From S015-6 sp964384945 (GTDB lineage: Bacteria > Desulfobacterota > DSWW01): DNA of 64,000 nucleotides. Positions 1 through 9,001 of this stretch are shown piece after piece. Position numbers and translations under genes: made by a program. Numbering within the stretch: position 1 is the stretch's first letter; every line of letters begins with the position of its first letter. Under the pieces are notes generated by a model. It was not told the DNA's origin. It did not search any database and saw only the letters and a list, made by a program, of their open reading frames with translations. The stretch covers positions 1 to 64,000 of the forward strand of contig CAYLMK010000013.1 of NCBI GenBank assembly GCA_964384945.1, given 5' to 3'.

Positions 1-166
1 TCGCATCTTGCCGGTTAAACTCGATTGCCTCCTGCAGGGTTACCCGCAGGCTTTCGACTAGTTCTTGACGGGTGCGTTCCTGACAGTTCACGCCTGGAAC
101 TTCTTCTATCCACCCGATCCACCAATCGCCTTCTTGTTTTATTACTGCCGTATATTCTGTAGCCAT
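1..166 (-). CDS. hicB: HicB-family antitoxin (partial, 3' end outside window)
   Basis: The first 55 residues are visible. They begin MATEYTAVIKQEGDWWIGWI and continue with EEVPGVNCQ and then a helix-like stretch (RTRQELVESLRVTLQEAIEF). This is the beta-beta-alpha layout of HicB-type antitoxins, which neutralise a HicA mRNA interferase or a related toxin. An AAGGAGG ribosome site lies just upstream of the ATG, so the start is firm. The stretch is clearly lower in GC than the rest of the window, which suggests acquired DNA. Only about 57 bases separate the start from a transposase remnant, so no hicA gene precedes it. A partner could only lie downstream, outside the window. Confidence 0.8.
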   Translation of the reverse strand, partial: MATEYTAVIKQEGDWWIGWIEEVPGVNCQERTRQELVESLRVTLQEAIEFNRQDA

Positions 167-223
167 CAACTATCCTCCTTCGCTTTTATTATAACGGATA
201 TCCAGGAAAGTTGGAATTCATTC

Positions 224-688
224 TTATTTAGCCCCTAACATGCGGATGAACGGCCGGCTGATCTTTTTCTTCCGCAGGAGCATGGCGAGCACCTCCCCGC
301 GGAAGAGCTTCTCCAGGTCTTCGAGTGTAAGCGGGGACCGCCTCCGGTTCCGACACTGCGGCTTGCAGGAAGGCTCTTAGACCTTCCCAGGCGCAGCGGC
401 TCATCTCCACCAGGAGCTTGCGATCATGGAGGAAGAAGCGGCGGAGGATCTTGGGGATCGAAAAGACCCAATGCCTGTGCGGGACGGCTCGGAGCACATG
501 CCCGCAGAGCCACTCGCCGAACTCCACGACGCGTTTCTGCCCACAGCTCGGGCAGGATTTTCGTTCTAGCGTTTGGCGAATCGTTTCGGCCACACCTGTT
601 CGAGGCTTTCATAGTCATCCTGGACGCACTGGTAGAAGAAGCTCCGATGCGGTTTTCGGGGGCGTTGGACGGGACAGGCTTCGGGCAT
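224..688 (-). pseudogene. IS91-type (Y2) transposase remnant with internal deletion and frameshift
   Basis: Three pieces of an IS91-like transposase lie in order in different frames. The N-terminal piece (about 688-566) reads PRKPHRSFFYQCVQDDYESL and ends at a stop after FAKR. The zinc-binding and core piece (about 565-360) carries CPSCGQKRVVEFGEWLCGHV and then VPHRHWVFSIPKILRRFF. A C-terminal piece in another frame (about 360-224) reads LTLEDLEKLFRGEVLAML and ends at TAA. Full IS91-family transposases are about 400 aa. Here the section between the first two pieces and most of the catalytic half are missing, so the element is dead. The identification rests on recalled family sequence. Confidence 0.75.
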
Positions 689-1460
689 GGGTTCCCGCGG
701 AGGTGAACTCTCCTCCGCCGCGTTCCGGGTATTGCTCGAGAAGAGTCCTGGCCTCTTCCTTTCTCCCCATGCACCAGTAGGTTCGGCTGAGCTGGCACCG
801 GGCATCGTTCAGTTCAGGGTCGGTTGCGAGGGCGGAGAGGAGGTTCTCCTCGGCACGGGCGTAATCCTTTTCATAGAAATGGAGTATCCCCCAAGCATAG
901 CCCAGGCGGGAGGCGGGCTCGTGGGCCTCCTCGCCCTTCTGCAGGGCCTTGCGGGCCAGCTCGAACCGTCGGGTGCACGCGTACCGCATCCCTCTTCCGG
1001 CGCAGTCCCAGAGCTGAAAATCAACGAACGGATAGAGGAAGAGGCATCCCTGTAAGAGGAAGATGCCGCCGAGAACGGGTTCTCCTCGGCGGGACGGTCC
1101 GCGGGAACGCATCGGTCTGAAAACCAGAATGCCCGTTCCCGTCGCGCCCAGAACGATTGCGCCGAAGAGACGGACAAGGTCCGCCCTGCCCGATGTATGG
1201 CCCCAGTAGATGAACGGTATGGCTCCTGCGGACAGAAGCGCGCCCGCTGCCCACCGCCAGCGTTTCGGGCCGCCTTCTCGCACCACGGGTATGTCGCGGC
1301 GGCCTGTCAGCTCGAGGAGGGTGTGGATGACGGAGTTCCCGTTCTCGCAGAACTGCAATACGTGTGTCCCGGATCGGGAGACGAGGACAACCCTCTCAAG
1401 GCCGAGGAGCCATCCGGCTCTTCCGGGAGAGTAAACCCTCAGCTTCTCGATCTCCTGCAA
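615..1460 (-). CDS. TPR-repeat membrane protein, 3' end running into IS remnant
   Basis: The frame encodes a 281-aa protein. An N-terminal soluble segment (about residues 1-60) is followed by three likely membrane helices (around residues 68-86, 95-115 and 128-148). Two TPR-like helical pairs follow in about residues 160-245 (YARAEENLLSALATDPELN is a typical TPR). The last 25 or so residues are transposase DNA read in a different frame, so the natural C terminus has been replaced. The start is uncertain: the TTG at 1460 is the first usable start, but protein-like sequence continues about 25 codons upstream to a stop without an ATG. The gene may therefore be damaged at both ends. No specific function is assigned. 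Confidence 0.5.
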   Translation of the reverse strand: MQEIEKLRVYSPGRAGWLLGLERVVLVSRSGTHVLQFCENGNSVIHTLLELTGRRDIPVVREGGPKRWRWAAGALLSAGAIPFIYWGHTSGRADLVRLFGAIVLGATGTGILVFRPMRSRGPSRRGEPVLGGIFLLQGCLFLYPFVDFQLWDCAGRGMRYACTRRFELARKALQKGEEAHEPASRLGYAWGILHFYEKDYARAEENLLSALATDPELNDARCQLSRTYWCMGRKEEARTLLEQYPERGGGEFTSAGTHARSLSRPTPPKTASELLLPVRPG

Positions 1461-1618
1461 GGGGATTTCGGCCAGTCTTCGCTTTCCCCGGTACTGAACG
1501 ATACGTAGGCGCGATGAAGGGCTGCAACGCCCATCTCAACGATTGTTCTCTTCTCTCTGCAGGCTCGCTGGGTCAAGGCGGCGTTCCTTTATGTGAATCG
1601 GGCTTGGGGGGGATAGGG

Positions 1619-2698
1619 TCATCGAAACAAGCGATCCAGGAAGCGGAGGGCGCCGCGGAAGCCCTGGACCGCAGTCTCCGGCTCCGGGTCCGCAGAGGGG
1701 GCCGGCGCCAGGAAGGCCTCGTACCACGGGACCTGCTCCTCCTGGTGGACGATCCCGTCCAGGGAATAGGCGTGGATGTTCGTGAGCCCGGCCTTTTTGG
1801 CGGCGCCGACCTGTGCACGCATTTCCTCCACCTCCGAGATCCCTTCCCCCTCGACCATGCCGCCGTGGCCGATCACCCCGAGGTCGATGGCCGCCCTTTC
1901 CCCGTAAACCTCGACAGCGTCCCTGCCGTACGAATGGACGAGGTGGGAGGAGAGTTCGGTTCCGAGCATCCTGCCGAACGTCGTGGTGTAGGCCATGAAG
2001 GAGAACTCGTCCCAAGGCACGCCGTGAACCGGGATGTTCATTACGTCCTGGATCAGGGCGTCCCCGTCCCAGACGTCGTCGAGCACCACGGGAAGGGTGA
2101 CCACCATGACCTTGAATTCACGGGCGTGAAGCGTTTCCACCATCTCCGCGTATTCTCCGAGTGCCTCCGCGTAGGCCGCGGCGTCGCGGTTGTCGAAGAG
2201 CCGATCGAAAGCTCCCGCTATGTCGCCCTGCTCGAAGAACTCGATGAGTTCGGTGAACATCTGCAGGGCCGGCTCCATGTCCACGACGATCCAGTCGATG
2301 GCCCAGCCCGAGGAGCGGATCCAGTCGGCCAGCCGCAAGGCCTCTGAGGCGAAGAGGTCCGCGTTTTTCTCGTTCGGCCAGTAGCCCTCCTCCTCGGGCA
2401 GGGTGAGCCAGGCCCGGACCTCGAGGCCCCTGCAGGCCGCCTCCTCGAAGAGGGCGCCGGCCCCCGGGTCGCCGATGTCCTCGCTCCGGATGTTCTGGTA
2501 GAGCCCGATGGCGTGGCGCTTCAGGTCCAGGATCTGTGCGGCGACCTCCTCCGGCTCGAGGAATTCGCTCCAGAGCCCGTTCGGAGTAGGCACGACCTCC
2601 AGGCAGGCGGATCCATCCGGGCCGTCCTGCGCTTCGTCCCCGCAGGAAACGAGCAGATGAACGATCAGGACCGCTGAGGAGAGAAAAGCACGTTTCAT
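1619..2698 (-). CDS. Lipoprotein, putative TIM-barrel glycosidase-like protein of unknown function
   Basis: This is a 359-aa protein with a signal peptide ending in lipobox LVSC (Cys19), so it is probably a lipid-anchored exported protein. The mature part alternates strands and helices as in a TIM barrel. Segments such as AIDWIVVDMEP (about residue 135) and FKVMVVTLPVV resemble the strand ends of family-18-like glycosidases, where acidic residues sit at the barrel mouth. A canonical DxxDxDxE motif is not visible, so activity is not claimed. The ATG at 2698 gives a proper signal peptide. It is divergent from the phosphodiesterase gene at 2801, with about 100 bases between them for promoters. 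Confidence 0.7.
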   Translation of the reverse strand: MKRAFLSSAVLIVHLLVSCGDEAQDGPDGSACLEVVPTPNGLWSEFLEPEEVAAQILDLKRHAIGLYQNIRSEDIGDPGAGALFEEAACRGLEVRAWLTLPEEEGYWPNEKNADLFASEALRLADWIRSSGWAIDWIVVDMEPALQMFTELIEFFEQGDIAGAFDRLFDNRDAAAYAEALGEYAEMVETLHAREFKVMVVTLPVVLDDVWDGDALIQDVMNIPVHGVPWDEFSFMAYTTTFGRMLGTELSSHLVHSYGRDAVEVYGERAAIDLGVIGHGGMVEGEGISEVEEMRAQVGAAKKAGLTNIHAYSLDGIVHQEEQVPWYEAFLAPAPSADPEPETAVQGFRGALRFLDRLFR

Positions 2699-2800
2699 GT
2701 CGACTTTGCCCCTTTGGGGTATTCTACCAGCCTTGGGCGCCTTCTCAACCGGTGAGGCCTTCGCCAGGCGGCCGTCTTGTCATTTCCCGGGATTTCCGTT

Positions 2801-3664
2801 ATGAACGCGGCCATGACGAACTTCTTCCTGCGCGACCACCCGAAGGTGCTGAGCATCGCCCACCGGGGCGGCGCCGCGGTCCGGCCTGAGAACACCCTGG
2901 CCGCGTTCCGTCACGCCATCACGGTGGGCGCCGTTGCGCTGGAGGGGGACGTGCATGCGACGCGGGACGGCGTGCCGGTGGTCTCGCACGATGCCGCCGT
3001 GGACCGCACAACGAACGGGCGGGGCCTCATCAAGGAGATGACCTTCAAGGAACTGAGGGAATTGGACGCAGGCTACCGGCACACCCCTGACGCGGGCGCT
3101 TCCTACCCCTACCGGGGAAAGGGCATCCGGATCCCGACCCTCGAGGAGGTGTTCCGCGATCCTGTCCTGGCCCGGACGCCCATGGTCCTGGAGATCAAGC
3201 AGGAGGAGCCCGAAATCGCGGAGGAGGTCCTGGACCTCGTCCAGGCCCACGAGATGACCGACCGCCTGGTCATGGGCTCTTTCAGCAGGGCCGCCCTCGA
3301 GGGGCTTCGCAAGAGGGCCGCCCGCCGGGGCATGAACCTTGTCACCTCCCTGGCCGAGGAAGAGGTCTTCGTCTTTTTTCTGACCCCGCTGGAGGAGATG
3401 GCCCGCGGCGGCTACGTCCCGCCGGGCCGGCTCCTTCAGGTGCCGGTCGATCACGAGGTGGGCGAGAATACGGTCCAGGTCGTGGGGCCGCCCCTGATGG
3501 CCAAGGCCAGGGCCCTGGGGCTCCGGGTGCACGTGTGGACCGTGAACGAGCCGGCCCGGATGCGCTGGCTTATCGGCGAAATGGGCGTGGACGGCATCAT
3601 CAGCGACGACCCGGAACTTCTCGAGGAAGTGATCCGGGAATCTTCCTCAAGTCTCAGCACCTGA
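2801..3664 (+). CDS. Glycerophosphodiester phosphodiesterase (GDPD family)
   Basis: The enzyme hydrolyses glycerophosphodiesters, released from phospholipids, to glycerol-3-phosphate and an alcohol. The 287-aa protein has the family signature near the N terminus: AHRGGAAVRPENTLAAF (His, Arg, Glu of the active site), then EGDVHATRDGVPVVSHD, supplying the metal-binding Glu/Asp and the second catalytic His. Later strands include MVLEIKQE and VHVWTVNEP, and the C-terminal GVDGIISDDPELL is typical. There is no signal peptide, so it is probably cytoplasmic like UgpQ. The ATG at 2801 was chosen; a TTG at 2777 and an ATG at 2813 are possible alternatives because no strong ribosome site separates them. 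Confidence 0.9.
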   Translation: MNAAMTNFFLRDHPKVLSIAHRGGAAVRPENTLAAFRHAITVGAVALEGDVHATRDGVPVVSHDAAVDRTTNGRGLIKEMTFKELRELDAGYRHTPDAGASYPYRGKGIRIPTLEEVFRDPVLARTPMVLEIKQEEPEIAEEVLDLVQAHEMTDRLVMGSFSRAALEGLRKRAARRGMNLVTSLAEEEVFVFFLTPLEEMARGGYVPPGRLLQVPVDHEVGENTVQVVGPPLMAKARALGLRVHVWTVNEPARMRWLIGEMGVDGIISDDPELLEEVIRESSSSLST

Positions 3665-3837
3665 TCTCGCTTTGCGCCGTTCGTTCGGGTGCGGCGTCCG
3701 GGCGCGGCAAGGGGCGGCAGCCCCTTCGCCGGAACCGTTTCTGCCTCGGGATTGGTTGAAAAGTCTTTGAGACGGTTTCTACAGTCAGGCCAACCCTGAA
3801 GGCCCGAACGGACGAGGAGAAGAGCGCCATCGGCAAA

Positions 3838-5382
3838 ATGCGAAAGGGAGAGGCGCACGGTTCCGGCATTCCGATCCTCGAGAGGGCCGCCTCGCACGGC
3901 GACCGCCCCGCCGTGGTCGATGCTGCGGGAACCATCTCCTACCGGGACTTGGTCCAAGCGGCCACGAAGGTTGCGGCACGCCTCCTGGGGGCAAGGACGG
4001 ACCTCGCCGAGGCGAGGGTGGCCTTCTGCATGCCCTCCGGCTCTTCCTATGTCGCGGTCCAGTGGGGGGTCTGGTGCGCAGGCGGCATCGCGGTTCCGCT
4101 CTTTCCGGGCCACCCCCTGCCGGAAATCGAGTACGGGCTCCGGGAAGCAGGCGCCGAGGCCCTGGTCGCGCACCCGGACCACGAGGCAAGGCTCAGGCCT
4201 GTTGCCGATAGGTTGCGGATTTTTCTTGTTTCCTACGCGGAGGCCCTGCGGGGAAGGCCGGACCGCCCCCTTCCGCAGGTCGGCCTCGACCGGCGCGCGA
4301 TGATCCTCTTCACCAGCGGCACCACGAGCAGGCCCAAGGGGGTCGTGCTGACACACCGGAACATCACGGCCCAGATTGCCTCTCTCGTGGATGCGTGGGC
4401 GTGGGAACCGGCCGACCGCATTCTTCACGTCCTGCCGCTGCACCACACCCACGGCATCATCAATGCCCTCTGCTGCGCGCTCTGGTCCGGGGCCGTGTGC
4501 GAAATGATGCCGAAGTTCGATGCGGGCCGGGTTTGGGACAGGTTCGCCCGGGGGGGCATCACGCTCTTCATGGCCGTGCCCACCATCTACGTGAAGCTCA
4601 TCGCGGCATGGAAAGAGGCGGACCCGGACCGCAGAAGGCTGCTGTCCAGGGGGTGCGCCCGCATGCGCCTCATGGTGTCCGGGTCGGCGGCATTGCCGGT
4701 CGATGTGTTCGACGAGTGGCGCGCCGTGAGCGGCCACGCTCTGCTGGAGCGATACGGGATGACCGAGATCGGCATGGCCCTTTCCAATCCCCTGCGGGGA
4801 GAGCGCAGGCCCGGGTTCGTGGGCCTTCCCCTTCCCGGCGTCCGGGTGAGGCTCGCGGGCGAAGAAGGCCGCGCAGTCGAGGGAGAGGGCGAGGCGGGCG
4901 AGATCGAGGTAGAAGGCCCGGGCGTGTTCCTCGAGTACTGGTCGAGACCGGAGGCCACAAGGGCCGCCTTCCGCGAGGGCTGGTTCCGCACCGGCGACAT
5001 CGCAGTCCGGGAGAAGGGCTACTACCGGATCCTGGGGCGGTCCTCGGTGGACATCATCAAGACGGGCGGCTACAAGGTGTCCGCGCTCGAAATCGAGGAG
5101 GCGCTCAGGGCCCATCCGAAGATCCGGGACTGTGCCGTAGTGGGGATCGAGGATCCGGCATGGGGCGAACGGGTCGCCGCGGCGGTCACGCTCCGGCCGG
5201 GCTGTTCCCTGTCCCTCCGGGAACTCCGCGCCTGGGCCGGGGAACGGCTCGCGCCATACAAAATCCCGACCCTCCTTCGCAGCTTCGAGGACCTGCCCCG
5301 AAACGCGCTCGGCAAGGTGATCAAACCCGACCTCAGGAAGCAAATCGTCTCGGGCAAGGGAAACCAGGAACAAGGCGACTGA
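3838..5382 (+). CDS. Acyl-CoA synthetase, malonyl-CoA synthetase (MatB/ACSF3)-like
   Basis: This 514-aa ANL-family ligase activates a carboxylic acid through an acyl-adenylate to its CoA thioester. The AMP-binding motif is LFTSGTTSRPKGV (about residue 158). The segments LPLHHTHGI and FMAVPTIYVKL are characteristic of the malonyl-CoA/methylmalonyl-CoA synthetase branch. YGMTEIG, WFRTGDIA and GRSSVDIIKTGGYKVSALEIE follow, and the C-terminal catalytic lysine lies in NALGKVIKPDL, so the protein looks complete. Assignment to malonate rather than another short acid is inferred. It stands alone between the phosphodiesterase and the 5.6-10 kb lipid-type cluster. Confidence 0.85.
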   Translation: MRKGEAHGSGIPILERAASHGDRPAVVDAAGTISYRDLVQAATKVAARLLGARTDLAEARVAFCMPSGSSYVAVQWGVWCAGGIAVPLFPGHPLPEIEYGLREAGAEALVAHPDHEARLRPVADRLRIFLVSYAEALRGRPDRPLPQVGLDRRAMILFTSGTTSRPKGVVLTHRNITAQIASLVDAWAWEPADRILHVLPLHHTHGIINALCCALWSGAVCEMMPKFDAGRVWDRFARGGITLFMAVPTIYVKLIAAWKEADPDRRRLLSRGCARMRLMVSGSAALPVDVFDEWRAVSGHALLERYGMTEIGMALSNPLRGERRPGFVGLPLPGVRVRLAGEEGRAVEGEGEAGEIEVEGPGVFLEYWSRPEATRAAFREGWFRTGDIAVREKGYYRILGRSSVDIIKTGGYKVSALEIEEALRAHPKIRDCAVVGIEDPAWGERVAAAVTLRPGCSLSLRELRAWAGERLAPYKIPTLLRSFEDLPRNALGKVIKPDLRKQIVSGKGNQEQGD

Positions 5383-5506
5383 GCCGCTTCGCCGCCTTCG
5401 CTGACTGCGCGCAAGAACCCGGACGGGCCCCTGCCTCTTCTTTCCCGGATCCTTACGGCCGCAGAGCTTCGCAAAAAGTTATTCTCTTCTTAATCGATAA
5501 GTAATG

Positions 5507-5530
5507 CCCATGGATTTTACTTTCCATGGG
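5507..5530. promoter_or_regulatory. Inverted repeat (CCCATGG / CCATGGG) upstream of the 5587-10054 cluster
   Basis: Perfect 7-bp arms at 5507-5513 and 5524-5530 enclose a 10-base AT-rich loop. It lies about 57 bases before the first gene of a three-gene run, in the AT-rich stretch where a promoter would be expected. It could be an operator or a leader hairpin; no regulator is identified. Confidence 0.4.
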
Positions 5531-5586
5531 AGGGTCATCTGTCCGCCGAGAAACGAAGCATACGAAGAGAAGGGGGGAATCGGGCC

Positions 5587-7980
5587 TTGGCGATTCCTGT
5601 TCGGGAGAAGGAGAGAGCCCCGAGGCTGCGCACCGCGGGGGACCTCGAGAGGGTCTGCGCTGCGCTGGGTGTCCGGCAGGAGACAAGGGAGAGCCTTGCC
5701 GCCTCCCTGCCGTTTTCCGCTGATGATGTCACCGCCGGGGCCGAGAACGAGCTGCAGGCATTCGTCATGGGCAGAAGCGAGGATGTCGACCTGCCCAGGA
5801 CCATTCTTTCGTCCAATTACTACCGGAACATCATGAAGCGCGTGCGCTCCGGAGAGGCTCCCAGGAGCGTTATGGCGGAGCTGGAAATGTTCCTGACCCG
5901 GAATGCGGAAGGGGTCTGGGATCACAGCTGGGTGCGTTTCCCCCACAGGCTCCTCAGCGACGACGCGAAGCGGGTCTTGCGGCACGACCTGCTCGCCGAC
6001 AAGCGGGACCCTGGCGGGCCGAACCGCCGCGACGAAGGGAGGTTTCTCTTCCTCGAACAGGGAGAGCGCACGGTTCGCATTCCGATCAGCTACTTGCTCA
6101 AGATCTCCCTGGCGGATGCCATCCGTGCGGAAGCAAGGACGAGCCCCCTGGTCCGGGAGACCGGGAAACGCGCGATGTCCCATTTCCTGAACGACAACAC
6201 TTCTCCGGAAATCTTTTCCTTCGCCCCGGTTTCCCTTCGCCCCGAAACCGGCATGGGAAGGGGCATCGCGCGCGAGACGGCAAAGCGGTTTCTTCTTTCG
6301 CACTTCCTCACGCAGTACGCAAATGAGCGGTTCGGTCTCCGGGCGGCCGGCCAGAAGGCGGTGATCTGCTTCGCGCCCCATCCGCCGGTGCGTCTGCAGC
6401 AGTTGAACGACATGATCTCGGATTCCTTCTACCGGGAACTGTTCATGAGCCCGTGCCTGTGCGGGTGGGACCGGGGCGAGGAGAAATACCGGTATATGAT
6501 CCTCTGCCACCAGGTGCTCTCCCGCAGCGGGCTGAACGCCATCGGGAAGCTCAAGGAGGCCGGCATCATCACCCGGAACCTGGTTGTGCTGCCTACCGTC
6601 TCGAACGTGAGCCTCGCGAACAACGGGACCCACATCAGCCTGGGAAGCAGGAGGCTTGGCGAACGGCTCGGGAGCCGGACCGGCGCATTCACGGATCGGG
6701 ACGAGAAGTTCCTGGGCGATCTGGCCATCAAGATCGTCGAGCATTTTCTGCCCCTTTTCGTAGGGACGTACAGCGCCTCCCCCTACCGGCTCGACTTCTG
6801 GGACTTCCACCCCGAAAAGGTCCTGGGTTTTCTTCCCCACGAACTCGACTTCACGCACCTGCGCATGATCTGGCGGCGCTGGAAGAAGAAGGCCCGCATG
6901 AAAATCCTGGGCCAGCCCCTGACCCCGTTCGGCCCGAAGCCGCTCGACGTCGTTGTGAGCAGGGTTTTCCGGCTGAGGGGAGACTATGTCCCCGACTACC
7001 GGCTCATCAGCTACCTCGTGGCCTTGATGAGCACGAACCAGAGCCCGGCCCTGGACGGCAGCCCGGACAGCGAGGAGCGGCTGAAAAAGGATCTGGCCGA
7101 CATGGGCGTCTTTGACCCGGACATGTCCGTCTATCTGCTTTACAAACTCCGGCGGTTCGGTGCGGTCGGGTTCTCCGGTTTCGAGGGGCGGCACTACAGC
7201 CTTTTCGAGAGCATCCTGGAGGACATGGGAGACGCGGCCGGCCTCCAGGCGCTCGTGACGGCCCTTGCGTACCAGTACATCCTCCAGGGGGAAGTGACCC
7301 ACGCCCACATCCCGGATGACCCCACGGTCGAGAGCGAACGCCGGCAGGTCTTCTTCGGGAGCGCCATCGGCATTCCGACCTTCTTCGTCCGGAAGGACAC
7401 CCCGAACCGGTTCATGCTCAGGATCCTCGCGCGAACGAAAAGGACCCGCATGAGCCGCCGCTACCCCGGCTACCTGCGCGTGGTCAACGAAGACTACCGC
7501 AGGGCGCTCCTGCATACGATCGAGGAGGAGGGCGGCGAGATCATCGGGGTTCTGGGGCTGGGCGAGGCGATCGCACGCCTCCGCGCGCGCATCGACTCCC
7601 CGCAGACGCACTCGGCCGGAGCCGGGCTGACCCGCGGCATCCTCGAGGAGGCCGGCCAAAGAAGCCCGATGGATCTTTCCGGGACCGAGTTCAACCTGGC
7701 GGCGGAGCGATACTACCGCAACACCCTGCGAAGGCGGCACATCCGGGAGGGCATGCAGGTTCTGGCCGAGGACGTGGGTCGGATGGCCGGGCGTTCGCGG
7801 TCCGGGGATGGGCCGTACAGGAGCGAGATCGGGGGGCTCTTGGGCGGCGGGTGTCCCTGCGACTTCCTCAAGCGTGCCTGCCCCGACGTGGAGGCGGAGA
7901 CCGCCCCGGTCGATGTGATCGAAAAACTCATCCATCTCACCCTCTTGACGGTCCACGCCGATGCAGCACCAGTATATTGA
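5587..7980 (+). CDS. Conserved-looking protein of unknown function (797 aa), first gene of a lipid-enzyme cluster
   Basis: I do not recognise a family. The protein has 797 residues, no signal peptide and no convincing membrane span. It is rich in Arg and mixes helical and strand-like segments. Near the C terminus is a Cys cluster (GGGCPCDFLKRACPD, about residues 755-770). The TTG start at 5587 has AGGGGGG about 8 bases upstream; the next in-frame ATG is 60 codons later. Its stop overlaps the start of the phosphatidylserine-decarboxylase-like gene by 20 bases, and an Lgt-like gene follows, so the three are probably co-transcribed and act together. Recurring motifs such as DFWDFHPEKVLGFLPHELDF could serve as search seeds. 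A role in lipid handling is inferred only from the neighbours. Confidence 0.75.
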   Translation: MAIPVREKERAPRLRTAGDLERVCAALGVRQETRESLAASLPFSADDVTAGAENELQAFVMGRSEDVDLPRTILSSNYYRNIMKRVRSGEAPRSVMAELEMFLTRNAEGVWDHSWVRFPHRLLSDDAKRVLRHDLLADKRDPGGPNRRDEGRFLFLEQGERTVRIPISYLLKISLADAIRAEARTSPLVRETGKRAMSHFLNDNTSPEIFSFAPVSLRPETGMGRGIARETAKRFLLSHFLTQYANERFGLRAAGQKAVICFAPHPPVRLQQLNDMISDSFYRELFMSPCLCGWDRGEEKYRYMILCHQVLSRSGLNAIGKLKEAGIITRNLVVLPTVSNVSLANNGTHISLGSRRLGERLGSRTGAFTDRDEKFLGDLAIKIVEHFLPLFVGTYSASPYRLDFWDFHPEKVLGFLPHELDFTHLRMIWRRWKKKARMKILGQPLTPFGPKPLDVVVSRVFRLRGDYVPDYRLISYLVALMSTNQSPALDGSPDSEERLKKDLADMGVFDPDMSVYLLYKLRRFGAVGFSGFEGRHYSLFESILEDMGDAAGLQALVTALAYQYILQGEVTHAHIPDDPTVESERRQVFFGSAIGIPTFFVRKDTPNRFMLRILARTKRTRMSRRYPGYLRVVNEDYRRALLHTIEEEGGEIIGVLGLGEAIARLRARIDSPQTHSAGAGLTRGILEEAGQRSPMDLSGTEFNLAAERYYRNTLRRRHIREGMQVLAEDVGRMAGRSRSGDGPYRSEIGGLLGGGCPCDFLKRACPDVEAETAPVDVIEKLIHLTLLTVHADAAPVY

Positions 7981-8968
7981 ACGCGAGACGGGTCGTGTCG
8001 AGACCGAGCGTCTCTTTGCGGACCGCCTGGTCACCCTGCTCTATTCCCAGGCCCGCGAGAACGCCCCCTTCCTGTTCCGCCTGCTCGCGTCCGGCCGGTT
8101 CTCGAGCCTGCTGGGTTTCCTCCAGTACGACTCCCCCCTCCGACGGAATGACGGGGCCTCGCTCCGTATGGCGCGACGCCTCGGAATCGATCTCACCGAA
8201 TGCGCGGACGACCCGCGGACCCTGGACACGCCCAGGAAAGTGTTCGAGCGCAGAATCCGCTATTGGGAGACCCGCCCGATGACGTGCGAGGCAGGGGCGG
8301 TCGTCTCTCCCGCGGACGCAAAGGTTCTTCTGGGCTCGCTCAGCGAGACGTCCGATCTGTTCCTCAAGGGAAAGTTCTTCGCTTACGAGGAACTGCTGGG
8401 AGAGGAGAAGCCGGAATGGCTCCGCGCCTTTGAAGGCGGCGACTTCGCTGTCTTCCGCCTGACGCCCGACAAGTACCACTACAACCACATGCCCGTAACG
8501 GGCCGGGTGGTGGACCTCTACGAACTGCCCGGCGGATACCATTCGTGCAATCCGGCCGCCGCCGTTACGCTGGCCACGCCCTACTCGAAGAACAAGCGCG
8601 TCGTGACGATCGTGGACACGGACGTGCTGGGCGGAACCGGCATGGGCCTCGTGGCGATGATCGAAATCGTCGCCCTGATGATCGGCGACATTCAACAGTG
8701 TTACAGCGACTACCGTTACGAGGATCCCAGGCATCCGAAGCCGGGCATGTTTCTTCTGATCGGGCGGCCGAAGAGCCTTTACCGGCCCGGGAGTTCCACC
8801 GATGTGCTCCTTTTCCAGAGGGGAAGGATCCGCTTCTGCCGGGACCTGGTGGCAAACCTGTGCCGGCCGGACGTCCGAAGCCGCTACTCCAGGGGATTCG
8901 GGCGGCCCCTGGTGGAGACAGAGATCAAGGTTCGGTCCAAGATCGGGAGCGCCCGCGGGCCCGGGTAG
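7961..8968 (+). CDS. Phosphatidylserine decarboxylase family protein
   Basis: Members of this family are pyruvoyl enzymes that decarboxylate phosphatidylserine to phosphatidylethanolamine; relatives act on other substrates. The 335-aa protein contains the family core: VVSPADAKVL, then DKYHYNHMPVTGRVVDLYE, matching the DYHxFHxPVxG histidine motif. Near the C terminus, YRPGSSTDVLLFQRGRIRF stands where the self-cleaving LGST motif normally lies. The serine that would become the pyruvoyl group is about Ser279. The change from LGST to GSST and the longer N terminus (about 90 extra residues) set it apart from canonical Psd, so the substrate may differ. It overlaps the unknown gene upstream by 20 bases and is followed 33 bases later by the Lgt-like gene. 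Confidence 0.82.
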   Translation: MQHQYIERETGRVETERLFADRLVTLLYSQARENAPFLFRLLASGRFSSLLGFLQYDSPLRRNDGASLRMARRLGIDLTECADDPRTLDTPRKVFERRIRYWETRPMTCEAGAVVSPADAKVLLGSLSETSDLFLKGKFFAYEELLGEEKPEWLRAFEGGDFAVFRLTPDKYHYNHMPVTGRVVDLYELPGGYHSCNPAAAVTLATPYSKNKRVVTIVDTDVLGGTGMGLVAMIEIVALMIGDIQQCYSDYRYEDPRHPKPGMFLLIGRPKSLYRPGSSTDVLLFQRGRIRFCRDLVANLCRPDVRSRYSRGFGRPLVETEIKVRSKIGSARGPG

Positions 8969-9001
8969 CCGCGCTTCCGCCGAAACCGAGGAGGATCGTC
9001 G

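Noticed and set aside
5479..8034. Long open frame (about 850 codons) on the minus strand opposite the 797-aa gene
   Set aside because: It mirrors the plus-strand genes across the strong ribosome sites and shows biased, low-complexity composition (many Pro, Arg, Gly, His). It is a high-GC shadow.
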